DNA of 64,000 nt, from the NCBI RefSeq assembly GCF_013391415.1, contig NZ_JACAXB010000010.1, forward strand, positions 144,865-208,864, written 5' to 3'. A model generated the notes under the pieces. That model saw only the letters and a list, made by a program, of their open reading frames with translations, ran no database searches and had not been told where the DNA came from. Made by a program: the position numbers and the translations under genes. This document shows, piece by piece, positions 1 through 8,233 of the stretch (position 1 is the first letter of the stretch; each line of letters starts with the position of its first letter). Source of the stretch: Aquitalea sp. LB_tupeE. GTDB lineage: Bacteria; Pseudomonadota; Gammaproteobacteria; Burkholderiales; Chromobacteriaceae.

Positions 1-254
1 ATGGTGTCGCCACCGATCAGTTCGACCACGATGTCGACTTCCGGATTGTTGACCACCAGCATGGCGTCATCCACCACCGGTACGCCTTCGCCCAGTACTT
101 CCTGGGCACGTGCGACATCACGGTTGGCAGCCATGCATACGCGGATGGGGCGACCGGCGCGGCGGCTGATTTCCTCGGCGTTACGCTTGAGTACGGTGGC
201 GGTACCGCCACCGACTGTCCCCACTCCCATCAGGCCAATATTGATCGGCTTCAT
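1..254 (-). CDS. hom: Homoserine dehydrogenase, N-terminal part (runs off the left edge)
   Basis: Only the first 84 codons are in the window; the rest lies beyond base 1. The protein begins MKPINIGLMGVGTVGGG, the glycine-rich NAD(P)-binding turn of homoserine dehydrogenase. It continues through EVDIVVELIGG, a conserved stretch of the same Rossmann domain. The enzyme reduces aspartate semialdehyde to homoserine for threonine and methionine synthesis in the cytoplasm. It lies 139 nt downstream of alaA on the same strand, an arrangement I recall from other betaproteobacteria. The start is the only Met before the nucleotide-binding motif. Confidence 0.9.
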   Translation of the reverse strand, partial: MKPINIGLMGVGTVGGGTATVLKRNAEEISRRAGRPIRVCMAANRDVARAQEVLGEGVPVVDDAMLVVNNPEVDIVVELIGGDT

Positions 255-353
255 AACATTCTCCATGTCTGTCTCTAGTGTTTTGTCCCGGGCCGACGGC
301 CTCTTGGCAAAACGGCTGCTGCGGGCTTGCCAGGAGGTCTTCAGGCGGATAAC

Positions 354-385
354 TCAGCCGACGGAGTGTGACATCCGTCGGCTGA
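354..385 (-). terminator. Perfect 12-bp hairpin between alaA and hom
   Basis: A 12-bp perfect inverted repeat (arms 354-365 and 374-385, 8-nt loop) lies just past the alaA stop. No run of T follows on the minus strand. It may be a weak terminator or an mRNA-stabilising hairpin rather than a full intrinsic terminator. Confidence 0.45.
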
Positions 386-393
386 AAGCAGCA

Positions 394-1701
394 TCAGGCG
401 GTGCCGTGACGCTGGCGGTAACGCGCCAGGAAACGGGCAATACGGCCAATGGCTTCGATCAGGTCATCCGAGTTAGGAAGGAATACCACGCGGAAGTGAT
501 CCGGCGCAATCCAGTTAAACCCGCTGCCCTGCACCAGCAACACTTTTTCTTCCTGCAGCAGTTCCAGGATGAACTGCTGGTCGTCGCTGATGGGGTAAAT
601 CTTGGGGTCCAGCCGCGGGAACAGGTACAAAGCCCCTTGCGGCTTGACGCAAGTCACCCCCGGAATATCGGTGAGCAGCTTGTGCGCCAGGTCACGCTGC
701 CGCGCCAGACGTCCGCTGGGCGCCACCAGGTCGTCTATGCTCTGATAACCGCCCAAGGCAGTCTGAATGGCGAACTGTGCCGGTACGTTGGCACACAGGC
801 GCATCGAGGCCAGCATGTTCAGGCCTTCAATATAGTCGCGCGCATGTTTTTTCTCGCCACACAGAATCATCCAGCCAGCGCGATAGCCACAGGCGCGGTA
901 GTTCTTGGACAGGCCGTTGAAAGTGACGACCAGCAGGTCCGGTGCCAGCGAGGCAATGGAGGTGTGCTTGACCTCGTCGTACAACACCTTGTCGTAGATT
1001 TCATCAGCATAGATGATCAACTGGTGCTGGCGCGCCAGGTCGACAATCTGTTGCAACAGCGCCGGCGGATACACAGCGCCGGTAGGGTTGTTGGGGTTGA
1101 TCACCACGATGGCGCGGGTATTGGGGGTGATCTTGGCGCGGATGTCGTCGATGCTGGGGAACCAGCCCTGCTCTTCGTCACAGACATAGTGCAGCGCCTT
1201 GCCACCAGCCAGGCTGACTGCGGCGGTCCACAGCGGGTAGTCCGGAGCGGGCACCAGCACTTCGTCGCCATTGTCCAGCAAGGCCTGCATGGCCATCACG
1301 ATCAGCTCGGACACGCCGTTGCCGATGATGATGTCATCCATGCTGACATTGGGCAGCTGTTTTTCCTGCGCGTAATGCATGATGGCCTTGCGCGCGGCGA
1401 ACAGGCCTTTGGAGTCGGAATAGCCGGAGGCGGATGGCAGATTGGCGATGACGTCTTCGATGATTTCATCCGGCGCAAAAAAACCGAACGGCGCCGGGTT
1501 GCCGATATTCAGCTTGATGATGCGATGGCCTTCATCTTCCATCTTCTTGGCATGCTCAAGCACCGGGCCACGGATGTCGTAGCAGACATTGGCGAGCTTC
1601 TGCGATTTGTGTACTGGCTGCATGGTGGCCTGTTTTTCCGTCACGATCCGCGCCCCGGCTACGGCAGTATGCTGACGGCGGCGCGGCTTGTTGTCTTTCA
1701 T
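394..1701 (-). CDS. alaA: Alanine-synthesising pyridoxal-phosphate aminotransferase
   Basis: A class I aminotransferase that fits E. coli AlaA closely along its length (glutamate-pyruvate transamination). Seen: QKLANVCYDIRGPV near residue 35, NIGNPAPFGF, INPNNPTGAVY near 201, YADEIYDKVLYD, and the PLP lysine in FNGLSKNYRACG (Lys266). The 435-residue reading has about 26 extra N-terminal residues rich in Lys/Arg. An internal ATG at 1623 would give the usual size. The upstream ATG at 1701 has the better ribosome site (AGGGA, 5 nt away), so I keep it and mark the start as uncertain. hom follows on the same strand. Confidence 0.93.
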   Translation of the reverse strand: MKDNKPRRRQHTAVAGARIVTEKQATMQPVHKSQKLANVCYDIRGPVLEHAKKMEDEGHRIIKLNIGNPAPFGFFAPDEIIEDVIANLPSASGYSDSKGLFAARKAIMHYAQEKQLPNVSMDDIIIGNGVSELIVMAMQALLDNGDEVLVPAPDYPLWTAAVSLAGGKALHYVCDEEQGWFPSIDDIRAKITPNTRAIVVINPNNPTGAVYPPALLQQIVDLARQHQLIIYADEIYDKVLYDEVKHTSIASLAPDLLVVTFNGLSKNYRACGYRAGWMILCGEKKHARDYIEGLNMLASMRLCANVPAQFAIQTALGGYQSIDDLVAPSGRLARQRDLAHKLLTDIPGVTCVKPQGALYLFPRLDPKIYPISDDQQFILELLQEEKVLLVQGSGFNWIAPDHFRVVFLPNSDDLIEAIGRIARFLARYRQRHGTA

Positions 1702-1868
1702 TGGAGTCCCTTGTCTGTCCCGGCCACGGGCAAAGCGTACCTTGGCGGCTGGTCAGGGTATAATCCTATCCCAATCCGTGTTGCACTGCATGACGACGTG
1801 CGCGCCATACCGGCATGGCTGCAACAGCGCTGCGTGCTGATTTTTATTCCTTGCGGGAAATCCACTCC

Positions 1869-2237
1869 ATGAAAATGCATCAGGCCCTGGGACTGGGCAA
1901 AAACCTGTTTACCGGCTACGGCGAAGGCCATGTCCTGATCAATGCCGAACGCCATGATGGCAACCTGATTGTCACCCCGGACAGCGTGCAGCCCTGGGGC
2001 GTGGCCGATTTTGCCAGCCTGACGGAACAGCATTTCAGCATGCTGCTGGAGATGCAGCCGGAGGTGGTGCTGTTTGGCTCTGGTGCCAGCCTGCGCTTTT
2101 TCCACCCCAAACTGATGGCTGCCCTGACCAATGCCGGGATCGGCGTGGATGTGATGGATACCCAGGCGGCCTGTCGTACCTTCAATATCCTGATGGCGGA
2201 AGACCGCCGGGTGATTGCCGCCATCCTGGCCATCTGA
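1869..2237 (+). CDS. Mth938-like domain protein (DUF498 family)
   Basis: A 122-residue cytoplasmic protein of the Mth938/Xcc1710 family, whose biochemical role is not established. Typical features are NLIVTPDSVQPWGV, EVVLFGSGASLRF and the C-terminal GIGVDVMDTQAACRTFNIL. The ATG at 1869 follows a GGGAAA-like ribosome site. The reading frame continues upstream without support. It is divergent from alaA across about 170 nt, which contains a TATAAT hexamer at 1759-1764 but no clear -35 element. Confidence 0.85.
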   Translation: MKMHQALGLGKNLFTGYGEGHVLINAERHDGNLIVTPDSVQPWGVADFASLTEQHFSMLLEMQPEVVLFGSGASLRFFHPKLMAALTNAGIGVDVMDTQAACRTFNILMAEDRRVIAAILAI

Positions 2238-2312
2238 ACCTGCGTCCAACATAGCAAAGCCCCGCATTGCTGTCCTGCGGAGCTTTTGCTTGTATCTGGC
2301 AAGCAGCTGGCT

Positions 2313-2672
2313 TCAGACAGCCGCAGCTTTCTCGCCACCAAACTCTTCAAACGCTTGCAAGCTTTCGGCTGCGGTCATCAAGGATGGGCCACCGCCCATA
2401 TATACAGCCACTTGCAGCATTTCCATGAACTCCGCCCGCGTACAGCCCAGCTCCACCAGTGCCTTGCTGTGGAAGGCCAGACAGCCCTGACAGCGGCTGG
2501 CAATGCCGATGGCCAGCGCAATCAGCTCCTTGGTCTTGTTGGATAGCGCACCCTCGGTATGGGCGGCGCGGCTCATCTGGCCGAAGCCTTTCATGGTGTC
2601 AGGCATTTCGCGACGGAATTCAGCCAGCTTGCTGCCCAGGTCTTGTGCCAGTGCGGTGTAATCGTGGCTCAT
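2313..2672 (-). CDS. Carboxymuconolactone decarboxylase (AhpD-like) family protein
   Basis: A 119-residue all-helical protein with the AhpD-type motif SRCQGCLAFHSKALVELG, in which the CxxC pair and the following His suggest a thiol redox site. The N-terminal part (MPDTMKGFGQMSRAAHTEGALSNKTKE, split here as MPDTMKGFGQMSRA then HTEGALSNKTKE) is typical of small CMD proteins. These act as peroxidase partners or are of unknown function. It is divergent from the sigma-54 regulator, with a very AT-rich 40 bp (2688-2727) between them that probably holds promoters for one or both genes. Confidence 0.85.
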   Translation of the reverse strand: MSHDYTALAQDLGSKLAEFRREMPDTMKGFGQMSRAAHTEGALSNKTKELIALAIGIASRCQGCLAFHSKALVELGCTRAEFMEMLQVAVYMGGGPSLMTAAESLQAFEEFGGEKAAAV

Positions 2673-2803
2673 TTTGCTCTCCCAATAAGTTATAAATTGA
2701 TATTATATATTTTTATATATCATTGCAAGGCATGTTGGCACCGCGCCAGCACAAAATGCAGGCATGGTAATCTGGCTGCCTTGCACTCGCCCGAGGATGA
2801 CCC

Positions 2804-4219
2804 GTGTCCCACACTCCCACCGCACTGGCCGACTACGATCATGTACGCCAATGGGCAATGCAGTCGCTGTTCCAGCACATGGACGACAGCTACCAGGGCA
2901 CGGTCATCGTGGACGATCAGGCGCGCATCATCTGGATCAATGCCCGTTATGCCGAGCGCTTTGGCTTTGCCGACCCGGCCGCTGCGCTGGGCCAGCCGGT
3001 GGAAAACGTCATCCCCAACAGCCAGATGCGCGAAGTGCTGAGAACCGGCGTGCCGATGCTGCTGGACATCATGCCCACCGGCAAGGACCAGCTGGTGGTG
3101 ATGCGGCTGCCGCTGAAGGATGGCCAGGGCAAGATTATCGGTGCAGTGGGCTTTGCCCTGTTCGACCAGATTCAATCTCTGGCCCCCCTGGTGGCCAAGT
3201 TTGCCCGCCTGGGCGAGGAGCTGGCCGCCACGCGTGAATCGCTGGCACAGGCCAGGCGTGCCAAATACAGCTTTGACGACTTTGTCGGTCACAGCAGCCA
3301 GATCAACGAAGTGCGGCGTCAGGCCATGCTGGCCGCCCCGCGGGAAGGCGCGGTATTGCTGCTGGGTGAAACCGGCACCGGCAAAGAGGTGCTGGCGCAT
3401 GCCATTCATGCCGCCTCGCCCCGCGCCGGCAAGCCTTTGGTCAGCCTGAACATGGCGGCCATCCCAGACACACTGCTGGAAGCCGAGTTATTTGGTGCCA
3501 GCCCCAATGCCTATACCGGCGCAGATAAGAAAGGCCGCATTGGCAAGCTGCAACTGGCCGATGGCGGCACCTTGTTCCTGGACGAAATCGGCGACATGCC
3601 GGCCAGCTTGCAGGCCAAGCTGTTGCGGGTATTGCAAGATAAAGAATTCGAGCAATTGGGTAGCAACCGGGTATTGCGCGCCGACATCCGCATCATCGCG
3701 GCAACCTCGGCCCAGCTGGAAGAAAAAGTGGCCGCCGGCAGCTTCCGTGCTGACCTTTACTACCGGCTGAATGTCCTCACCATTCAGCTGCCGCCCTTGC
3801 GCGCCCATTTGCAAGACCTGCCGCAGCTGGCCGAATCACTGCTAGCCCAGCTGGCGCGGCACGGCCATGTGGCGCGCCAGCAGATCAGCCATGCCGCCCT
3901 GCAAAGGCTGGCCGCCTATCACTGGCCCGGCAATGTGCGCGAGCTGCGCAATATCCTGGAACGTGCCAGCATGCTGGGGCGCGGCAGCCTGCTGGACGAA
4001 GAAGACATCAATGCCCTGCTGGGCAAGCCGAGCACAGCTGCTGCGCCGGTCGGTGCCAGCTACCAGCAACAAATGGCACACTATGAAGCCCAGTTGCTAC
4101 GCCAGGCCTTGCAGGCCTGTCAGGGCCATGTCCCCAGCGCCGCGCGGCAATTGGGCATGGGCCGTGCCACCTTGTACAAAAAGCTGGCGGCACTGGGCAT
4201 CAACCCAAGTGATTTCTGA
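2804..4219 (+). CDS. Sigma-54 enhancer-binding regulator with PAS domain (HbcR-like)
   Basis: 471 residues in three parts. An N-terminal PAS-like sensor (about 20-125) is followed by a coiled linker. The AAA+ domain has Walker A GETGTGKE (188-195), Walker B GTLFLDE (255-261) and HWPGNVRELRNILERA. A Fis-type helix-turn-helix ends the protein (PSAARQLGMGRATLYKKLAA). The sigma-54 contact loop reads NAYTGA (235-240) instead of GAFTGA. Order and content (regulator, GntP permease, bdhA, CoA-transferase) resemble the Pseudomonas aeruginosa HbcR (PA2005) cluster for (R)-3-hydroxybutyrate, so I infer it activates the next four genes from the two palindromes at 4247 and 4338. The inducer is unknown; the PAS domain probably senses it. 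Confidence 0.9.
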   Translation: MSHTPTALADYDHVRQWAMQSLFQHMDDSYQGTVIVDDQARIIWINARYAERFGFADPAAALGQPVENVIPNSQMREVLRTGVPMLLDIMPTGKDQLVVMRLPLKDGQGKIIGAVGFALFDQIQSLAPLVAKFARLGEELAATRESLAQARRAKYSFDDFVGHSSQINEVRRQAMLAAPREGAVLLLGETGTGKEVLAHAIHAASPRAGKPLVSLNMAAIPDTLLEAELFGASPNAYTGADKKGRIGKLQLADGGTLFLDEIGDMPASLQAKLLRVLQDKEFEQLGSNRVLRADIRIIAATSAQLEEKVAAGSFRADLYYRLNVLTIQLPPLRAHLQDLPQLAESLLAQLARHGHVARQQISHAALQRLAAYHWPGNVRELRNILERASMLGRGSLLDEEDINALLGKPSTAAAPVGASYQQQMAHYEAQLLRQALQACQGHVPSAARQLGMGRATLYKKLAALGINPSDF

Positions 4220-4246
4220 AACGCACCCAGACCATTCCCACTAGCC

Positions 4247-4262
4247 GTCTCCAAACAGAGAC
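4247..4262. promoter_or_regulatory. Upstream activator site 1 (palindrome)
   Basis: GTCTCCAAACAGAGAC is an inverted repeat with GTCTC/GAGAC arms and a 6-bp centre; one further C/G pair flanks it. It matches the site at 4338 in both arms and in the first four bases of the centre (CAAA). Its centre lies about 187 bp upstream of the predicted transcription start, a normal enhancer distance for a sigma-54 activator. Confidence 0.7.
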
Positions 4263-4337
4263 GGCGTCTACAAAGCGAGACTCCTCCGTTTTTCCTGCTG
4301 CCACAAGGCTTTCCCGCCATGCGGTACCGTTGAGCTC

Positions 4338-4353
4338 GTCTCCAAATCGAGAC
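4338..4353. promoter_or_regulatory. Upstream activator site 2 (palindrome)
   Basis: GTCTCCAAATCGAGAC has the same arms as the site at 4247 and is 91 bp from it centre to centre. Single GTCTC or GAGAC half-sites also occur at 4277-4281 and 4363-4367. It is about 97 bp upstream of the predicted start. The bound protein is inferred to be the adjacent Fis-type regulator. Confidence 0.7.
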
Positions 4354-4415
4354 AACAAACCAGTCTCCCGCCCCGAAATCACGGCAAGTCATTGATTTAA
4401 AACAAACAGTAAATC

Positions 4416-4431
4416 TGGCACGCTTCCTGCA
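4416..4431 (+). promoter_or_regulatory. Sigma-54 (-24/-12) promoter of the hydroxybutyrate operon
   Basis: TGGCACGCTTCCTGCA matches the RpoN consensus TGGCACG-N4-TTGCA at all but one base. GG and GC are separated by exactly 10 bp. The predicted start is near 4442, giving a leader of about 70 nt before the permease ATG. It is preceded by two activator palindromes. Confidence 0.88.
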
Positions 4432-4512
4432 ATGTCAATGCACCGACATGGGGCATACCCATGATCGACCGGTCTTGCACAGGCCATACAACAATGATTG
4501 AGGAGATACACC

Positions 4513-5904
4513 ATGAGTTTTATCGTGGTCTTGCTGGCCCTGTTCTTCCTGATGCTGGCCGCTTATCGCGGCTACAGCGTCATCCTGATGGCACCACTGG
4601 CCGCACTGGGTGCGGTGCTGCTGACCGACCCCTCTGCCGTGGCACCCGCTTTCAGCGGCCTGTTCATGGACAAGATGGTGGGCTTCATCAAGCTGTACTT
4701 CCCGGTGTTTCTGCTGGGTTCGGTATTCGGCAAGCTGGTGGAAATGTCCGGCTTTTCCAAATCCATCGTGGCAGCCGTCATCCGTTTTATTGGTGAAAAG
4801 CGCGCCATCGCCGTGATTGTGGCGGTGTGTGCGTTGCTGACTTATGGCGGGGTATCGCTGTTCGTGGTGGTGTTTGCCGTCTACCCCTTTGCCGCCGAAC
4901 TGTTCCGCCAGAGCAATATTCCCAAGCGACTGATCCCCGGCACCGTAGCGCTGGGCGCGTTTTCATTCACCATGGATGCGCTGCCGGGCACGCCGCAAAT
5001 CCAGAACATCATCCCCACCACCTTCTTCAAGACTACTGCCTGGGCCGCCCCGGCACTGGGTATCTGCGGTGCGGTATTCATCACCCTGGTGGGGCTGGCG
5101 TATCTGGAATGGCGTCGCCGCAGCCTGATGGCCAGGGGAGAAGGCTATGGCACCGACTTGCGCAACGAGCCGGAACACGTCGATACCAGCAGCCTGCCCT
5201 CACCCTGGCTGGCCATAGCACCGTTGCTGTTGATTGGCATCAGCAACTTTGCCTTCACCCGCTGGATTCCCGCCTGGTACGGCAGCAGTCACGCACTGCA
5301 TCTGGCAGGCATGGCCAAGCCGGTCACCACCCAGATTTCCACCGTTACGGCCATCTGGTCGGTGGAAGCCGCCCTGCTACTGGGCATTGCTTTTGTCGCA
5401 CTTACTGCCTGGCCCGCCATCAAGGAGCGCTTTGCCGAAGGCAGCAAGGGGGCGATTGCCGGTGCCATGCTGGCGGCGATGAACACCGCGTCGGAATACG
5501 GCTTTGGCGCGGTGATTGCCGCCCTGCCCGGCTTCATGGTGATTGGCCATGCCTTGCAAAGCATTCCTAACCCGCTGGTGAATGCCGCAGTCACCGTCAG
5601 CACACTGGCGGGCGTCACCGGCTCGGCTTCCGGCGGCATGAGCATTGCCCTGGCCGCCATGGGCGAGCAGTTCATCGCTGCCTCTCAGGCTGCCGGCATT
5701 CCACTGGAAGTGCTGCACCGGGTCGTCGCCATGGCCAGTGGCGGCATGGACACTTTGCCGCATAACGGCGCGGTCATCACCCTGCTGGCCGTCACCGGCC
5801 TGACTCACCGTGAGGCTTACCGCGACATCTTTGCCGTCACCCTGATCAAGACGCTGGCTGTGTTCTTCGTGATCAGCGTGTTCTACCTCACAGGTCTGGT
5901 GTAA
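4513..5904 (+). CDS. GntP-family permease, probable 3-hydroxybutyrate importer
   Basis: A 463-residue polytopic inner-membrane transporter of the GntP/CitMHS type with about 12 hydrophobic segments. It has the family signatures FPVFLLGSVFGKL near the N-terminus and SGGMDTLPHNGAVITLL near the C-terminus. The substrate is inferred from context: it is the first gene of an operon with 3-hydroxybutyrate dehydrogenase and 3-oxoacid CoA-transferase, behind a sigma-54 promoter. The ATG at 4513 is chosen because GAGGAG lies 6 nt upstream; an ATG 15 nt earlier lacks such a site. Gluconate-type substrates are less likely because no sugar-acid enzyme is nearby. Confidence 0.88.
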   Translation: MSFIVVLLALFFLMLAAYRGYSVILMAPLAALGAVLLTDPSAVAPAFSGLFMDKMVGFIKLYFPVFLLGSVFGKLVEMSGFSKSIVAAVIRFIGEKRAIAVIVAVCALLTYGGVSLFVVVFAVYPFAAELFRQSNIPKRLIPGTVALGAFSFTMDALPGTPQIQNIIPTTFFKTTAWAAPALGICGAVFITLVGLAYLEWRRRSLMARGEGYGTDLRNEPEHVDTSSLPSPWLAIAPLLLIGISNFAFTRWIPAWYGSSHALHLAGMAKPVTTQISTVTAIWSVEAALLLGIAFVALTAWPAIKERFAEGSKGAIAGAMLAAMNTASEYGFGAVIAALPGFMVIGHALQSIPNPLVNAAVTVSTLAGVTGSASGGMSIALAAMGEQFIAASQAAGIPLEVLHRVVAMASGGMDTLPHNGAVITLLAVTGLTHREAYRDIFAVTLIKTLAVFFVISVFYLTGLV

Positions 5905-5958
5905 ACCCATCCATCAAACCGGCCCTGCCTTGCAGCGGGGCCAGACAGGACAATCAAC

Positions 5959-6735
5959 ATGACAACACTGGCAGGCAAAACTGCGCTGGTTACCGGCTCC
6001 ACCAGCGGTATCGGTCTGGGCATTGCCCAGGCATTGGCCGAAGCCGGGGCCGATATCGTACTGAATGGTTTTGGCAACATCGACGCTGCGCTGGAGAGCA
6101 TCCGGGCCTGTGGCGTGCAGGCATGGCATCACCCGGCAGACCTATCCGACCCGGCCCAGATTGACGCACTGTGCGCCTTTGCCGCACACGAAACAGGCGG
6201 CGTGGAGATTCTGGTCAACAATGCAGGCATCCAGCACGTAGCCCCTATCGAAGCCTTCCCGCCGGACCAATGGGACAAGGTGCTGGCCATCAACCTGAGC
6301 GCGGTATTCCACACCAGCCGCCTGCTGCTGCCACTGATGCGCCAGCGCGGCTGGGGCCGCATCATCAATATCGCCTCCACCCATGGGCTGGTGGCTTCCA
6401 GCGGCAAGGCCGCCTATGTGGCAGCCAAGCATGGCGTGCTGGGCCTCACCAAGACCGTGGCACTGGAAACCGCCCACAGCCCCGTCACCTGCAATGCCAT
6501 TTGTCCCGGCTGGGTGCTCACCCCGCTGGTGGCACAGCAGATTGCCGACCGCGCCAGCGCACAGGGCATCAGCCCGCAGCAAGCCCAGCATGACTTGCTG
6601 GCCGAAAAGCAACCCTCCGGCCAGTTTGTCACCCCGGCGCAACTGGGTGCGCTGGCAGTGTTTTTATGCAGCCCGGCTGCCGATGAAGTACGCGGTGCCG
6701 CCTGGGCGATGGATGGCGGCTGGACCGCCCAATAA
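5959..6735 (+). CDS. bdhA: 3-hydroxybutyrate dehydrogenase
   Basis: A 258-residue short-chain dehydrogenase that oxidises (R)-3-hydroxybutyrate to acetoacetate with NAD+. Seen: the cofactor motif TGSTSGIG (12-19), NNAG (87-90), catalytic Ser140 in INIASTHG and the YxxxK pair Tyr153/Lys157. The segment THGLVAS and the C-terminal [18 protein letters not shown] are typical of bacterial BDH. It lies 54 nt after the permease and 23 nt before scoA. The product feeds the CoA-transferase encoded next. Confidence 0.92.
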   Translation: MTTLAGKTALVTGSTSGIGLGIAQALAEAGADIVLNGFGNIDAALESIRACGVQAWHHPADLSDPAQIDALCAFAAHETGGVEILVNNAGIQHVAPIEAFPPDQWDKVLAINLSAVFHTSRLLLPLMRQRGWGRIINIASTHGLVASSGKAAYVAAKHGVLGLTKTVALETAHSPVTCNAICPGWVLTPLVAQQIADRASAQGISPQQAQHDLLAEKQPSGQFVTPAQLGALAVFLCSPAADEVRGAAWAMDGGWTAQ

Positions 6736-6758
6736 GCGACGCAAGCAAGGACAATGCA

Positions 6759-7472
6759 ATGAACAAGCTTTACCCCGACGCCGCCAGTGCATTGGCTGAC
6801 ATTGTGGCCGACGGCCAGACCATTGCCGTGGGCGGCTTCGGCCTGTGCGGCATTCCCGAAGCGCTGATTGCGGCACTGCGCGACAGTGGCGTGCGCAATC
6901 TCACCGCCATTTCCAATAATGCCGGGGTGGATGGCTTTGGCCTGGGCCAACTGCTGCAAACCCGGCAAATCCGCAAGATGGTGTCGTCCTATGTCGGGGA
7001 AAACAAGGAATTCGAACGCCAATACCTGAGCGGCGAGCTGGAGCTGGAATTCACCCCGCAAGGCACACTGGCGGAAAAGCTGCGTGCTGCCGGCAGCGGC
7101 ATTCCCGCCTTCTTTACCCGCACCGGCTACGGCACGCTGGTCGCCGAAGGCAAGGAAGTGCGCGAATTCAATGGCCACCCGCACATTCTGGAACAGGCGC
7201 TGTTTGCCGACATTGCCCTGGTCAAGGCCTGGAAGGCCGACCGGGCCGGGAACCTGGTTTACCGCCGCACCGCGCGTAATTTCAACCCGAATGTGGCGAT
7301 GGCCGGACGCATCACCGTGGCCGAGGTGGAAGAAATTGTCGAAAACGGTGTACTGGACCCGGACACCATCCATACCCCGGGCATCTTTGTGCAACGACTG
7401 GTACTCAACCCGCATCCGGAAAAACGCATAGAGCAGCGCACCGTGCGCAACGCCACCCTGACGGAGGCATGA
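6759..7472 (+). CDS. scoA: 3-oxoacid CoA-transferase, subunit A
   Basis: 237 residues of the class I CoA-transferase alpha subunit, with the CoA-binding signature [14 protein letters not shown] at the N-terminus and the family segments [25 protein letters not shown] and [18 protein letters not shown]. With ScoB it moves CoA from succinyl-CoA to acetoacetate, making acetoacetyl-CoA. I prefer ScoAB (succinyl-CoA) to AtoDA (acetyl-CoA) because of sequence style and the bdhA neighbour; the two cannot be separated firmly from sequence alone. No thiolase gene follows within the window. Confidence 0.9.
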   Translation: MNKLYPDAASALADIVADGQTIAVGGFGLCGIPEALIAALRDSGVRNLTAISNNAGVDGFGLGQLLQTRQIRKMVSSYVGENKEFERQYLSGELELEFTPQGTLAEKLRAAGSGIPAFFTRTGYGTLVAEGKEVREFNGHPHILEQALFADIALVKAWKADRAGNLVYRRTARNFNPNVAMAGRITVAEVEEIVENGVLDPDTIHTPGIFVQRLVLNPHPEKRIEQRTVRNATLTEA

Positions 7473-7474
7473 AC

Positions 7475-8155
7475 ATGGCCTGGACACGCGAACAAATGGC
7501 TGCACGAGCAGCACAGGAACTGCAAGATGGCTTTTATGTGAATCTGGGCATAGGCCTGCCCACGCTGGTGGCCAACCACGTGCCTGCCGGCATGGAAGTG
7601 TGGCTGCAATCGGAAAACGGCTTGCTGGGCATTGGCCCGTTTCCGACCGAAGACGAAGTCGACCCGGACCTGATCAACGCCGGCAAACAAACCGTCACCA
7701 CCCTGCCCGGTTCGGCCATTTTCAGTTCGGCCGACTCCTTCGGCATGATACGCGGCGGCAAGATCAATCTGGCCATCCTCGGCGCGATGCAGGTCAGCCA
7801 GCATGGCGACCTGGCCAACTGGATGATTCCAGGCAAAATGGTCAAGGGCATGGGCGGGGCGATGGACCTGGTGGCCGGTGTCGGCAAGGTGGTGGTGCTG
7901 ATGGAACACACTGCCAAGAAAAAGGACGGCAGCGAAGAAGCCAAGCTGCTGGAACGCTGCACCCTGCCGCTGACCGGTGTGGGGGTGGTCAGCCTGATCA
8001 TCACCGACCTGGGCGTCATCCGGGTGGAGGCAGACGGCCTGCATCTGCAAGAGCTGGCACCGGATGTCAGCGTAGCCGACATCCGCGCCCGTACCGCTGC
8101 CCCGCTGCATGTGCCGGCAGCCCTGCACGCAAGCGAAAGCGCCATCACCAGCTGA
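7475..8155 (+). CDS. scoB: 3-oxoacid CoA-transferase, subunit B
   Basis: 226 residues of the beta subunit carrying the catalytic glutamate in [13 protein letters not shown] (Glu47) and the GIGLPTLV segment. The reading could begin at an ATG that overlaps the scoA stop. The second ATG at 7475 has GGAGG 7 nt upstream, whereas the first has it only 1 nt away, so 7475 is preferred. The close coupling to scoA fits 1:1 subunit synthesis. The operon ends at the hairpin terminator at 8179. Confidence 0.92.
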   Translation: MAWTREQMAARAAQELQDGFYVNLGIGLPTLVANHVPAGMEVWLQSENGLLGIGPFPTEDEVDPDLINAGKQTVTTLPGSAIFSSADSFGMIRGGKINLAILGAMQVSQHGDLANWMIPGKMVKGMGGAMDLVAGVGKVVVLMEHTAKKKDGSEEAKLLERCTLPLTGVGVVSLIITDLGVIRVEADGLHLQELAPDVSVADIRARTAAPLHVPAALHASESAITS

Positions 8156-8178
8156 GTTAGCTTCACATCAGCCATGAA

Positions 8179-8216
8179 AAAAGCACGCGTCTGATGGCCA
8201 GAGGCGTGCTTTTTTA
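8179..8216. terminator. Bidirectional intrinsic terminator (scoB / ubiB)
   Basis: AAGCACGC and GCGTGCTT form the stem core, with A-rich sequence before it and six T after it. It lies between the convergent scoB and ubiB and can work on both strands. Confidence 0.88.
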
Positions 8217-8233
8217 TTATCCGTCCGCAAGTG

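Noticed and set aside
1759..1764. TATAAT hexamer between alaA and the Mth938-like gene as a promoter
   Set aside because: No acceptable -35 element at 16-18 bp on either strand; mentioned but not listed as a promoter.
1..1872. A 623-codon plus-strand frame opposite hom and alaA
   Set aside because: It is the antisense shadow of two recognised enzymes, with no ribosome site and no family resemblance.
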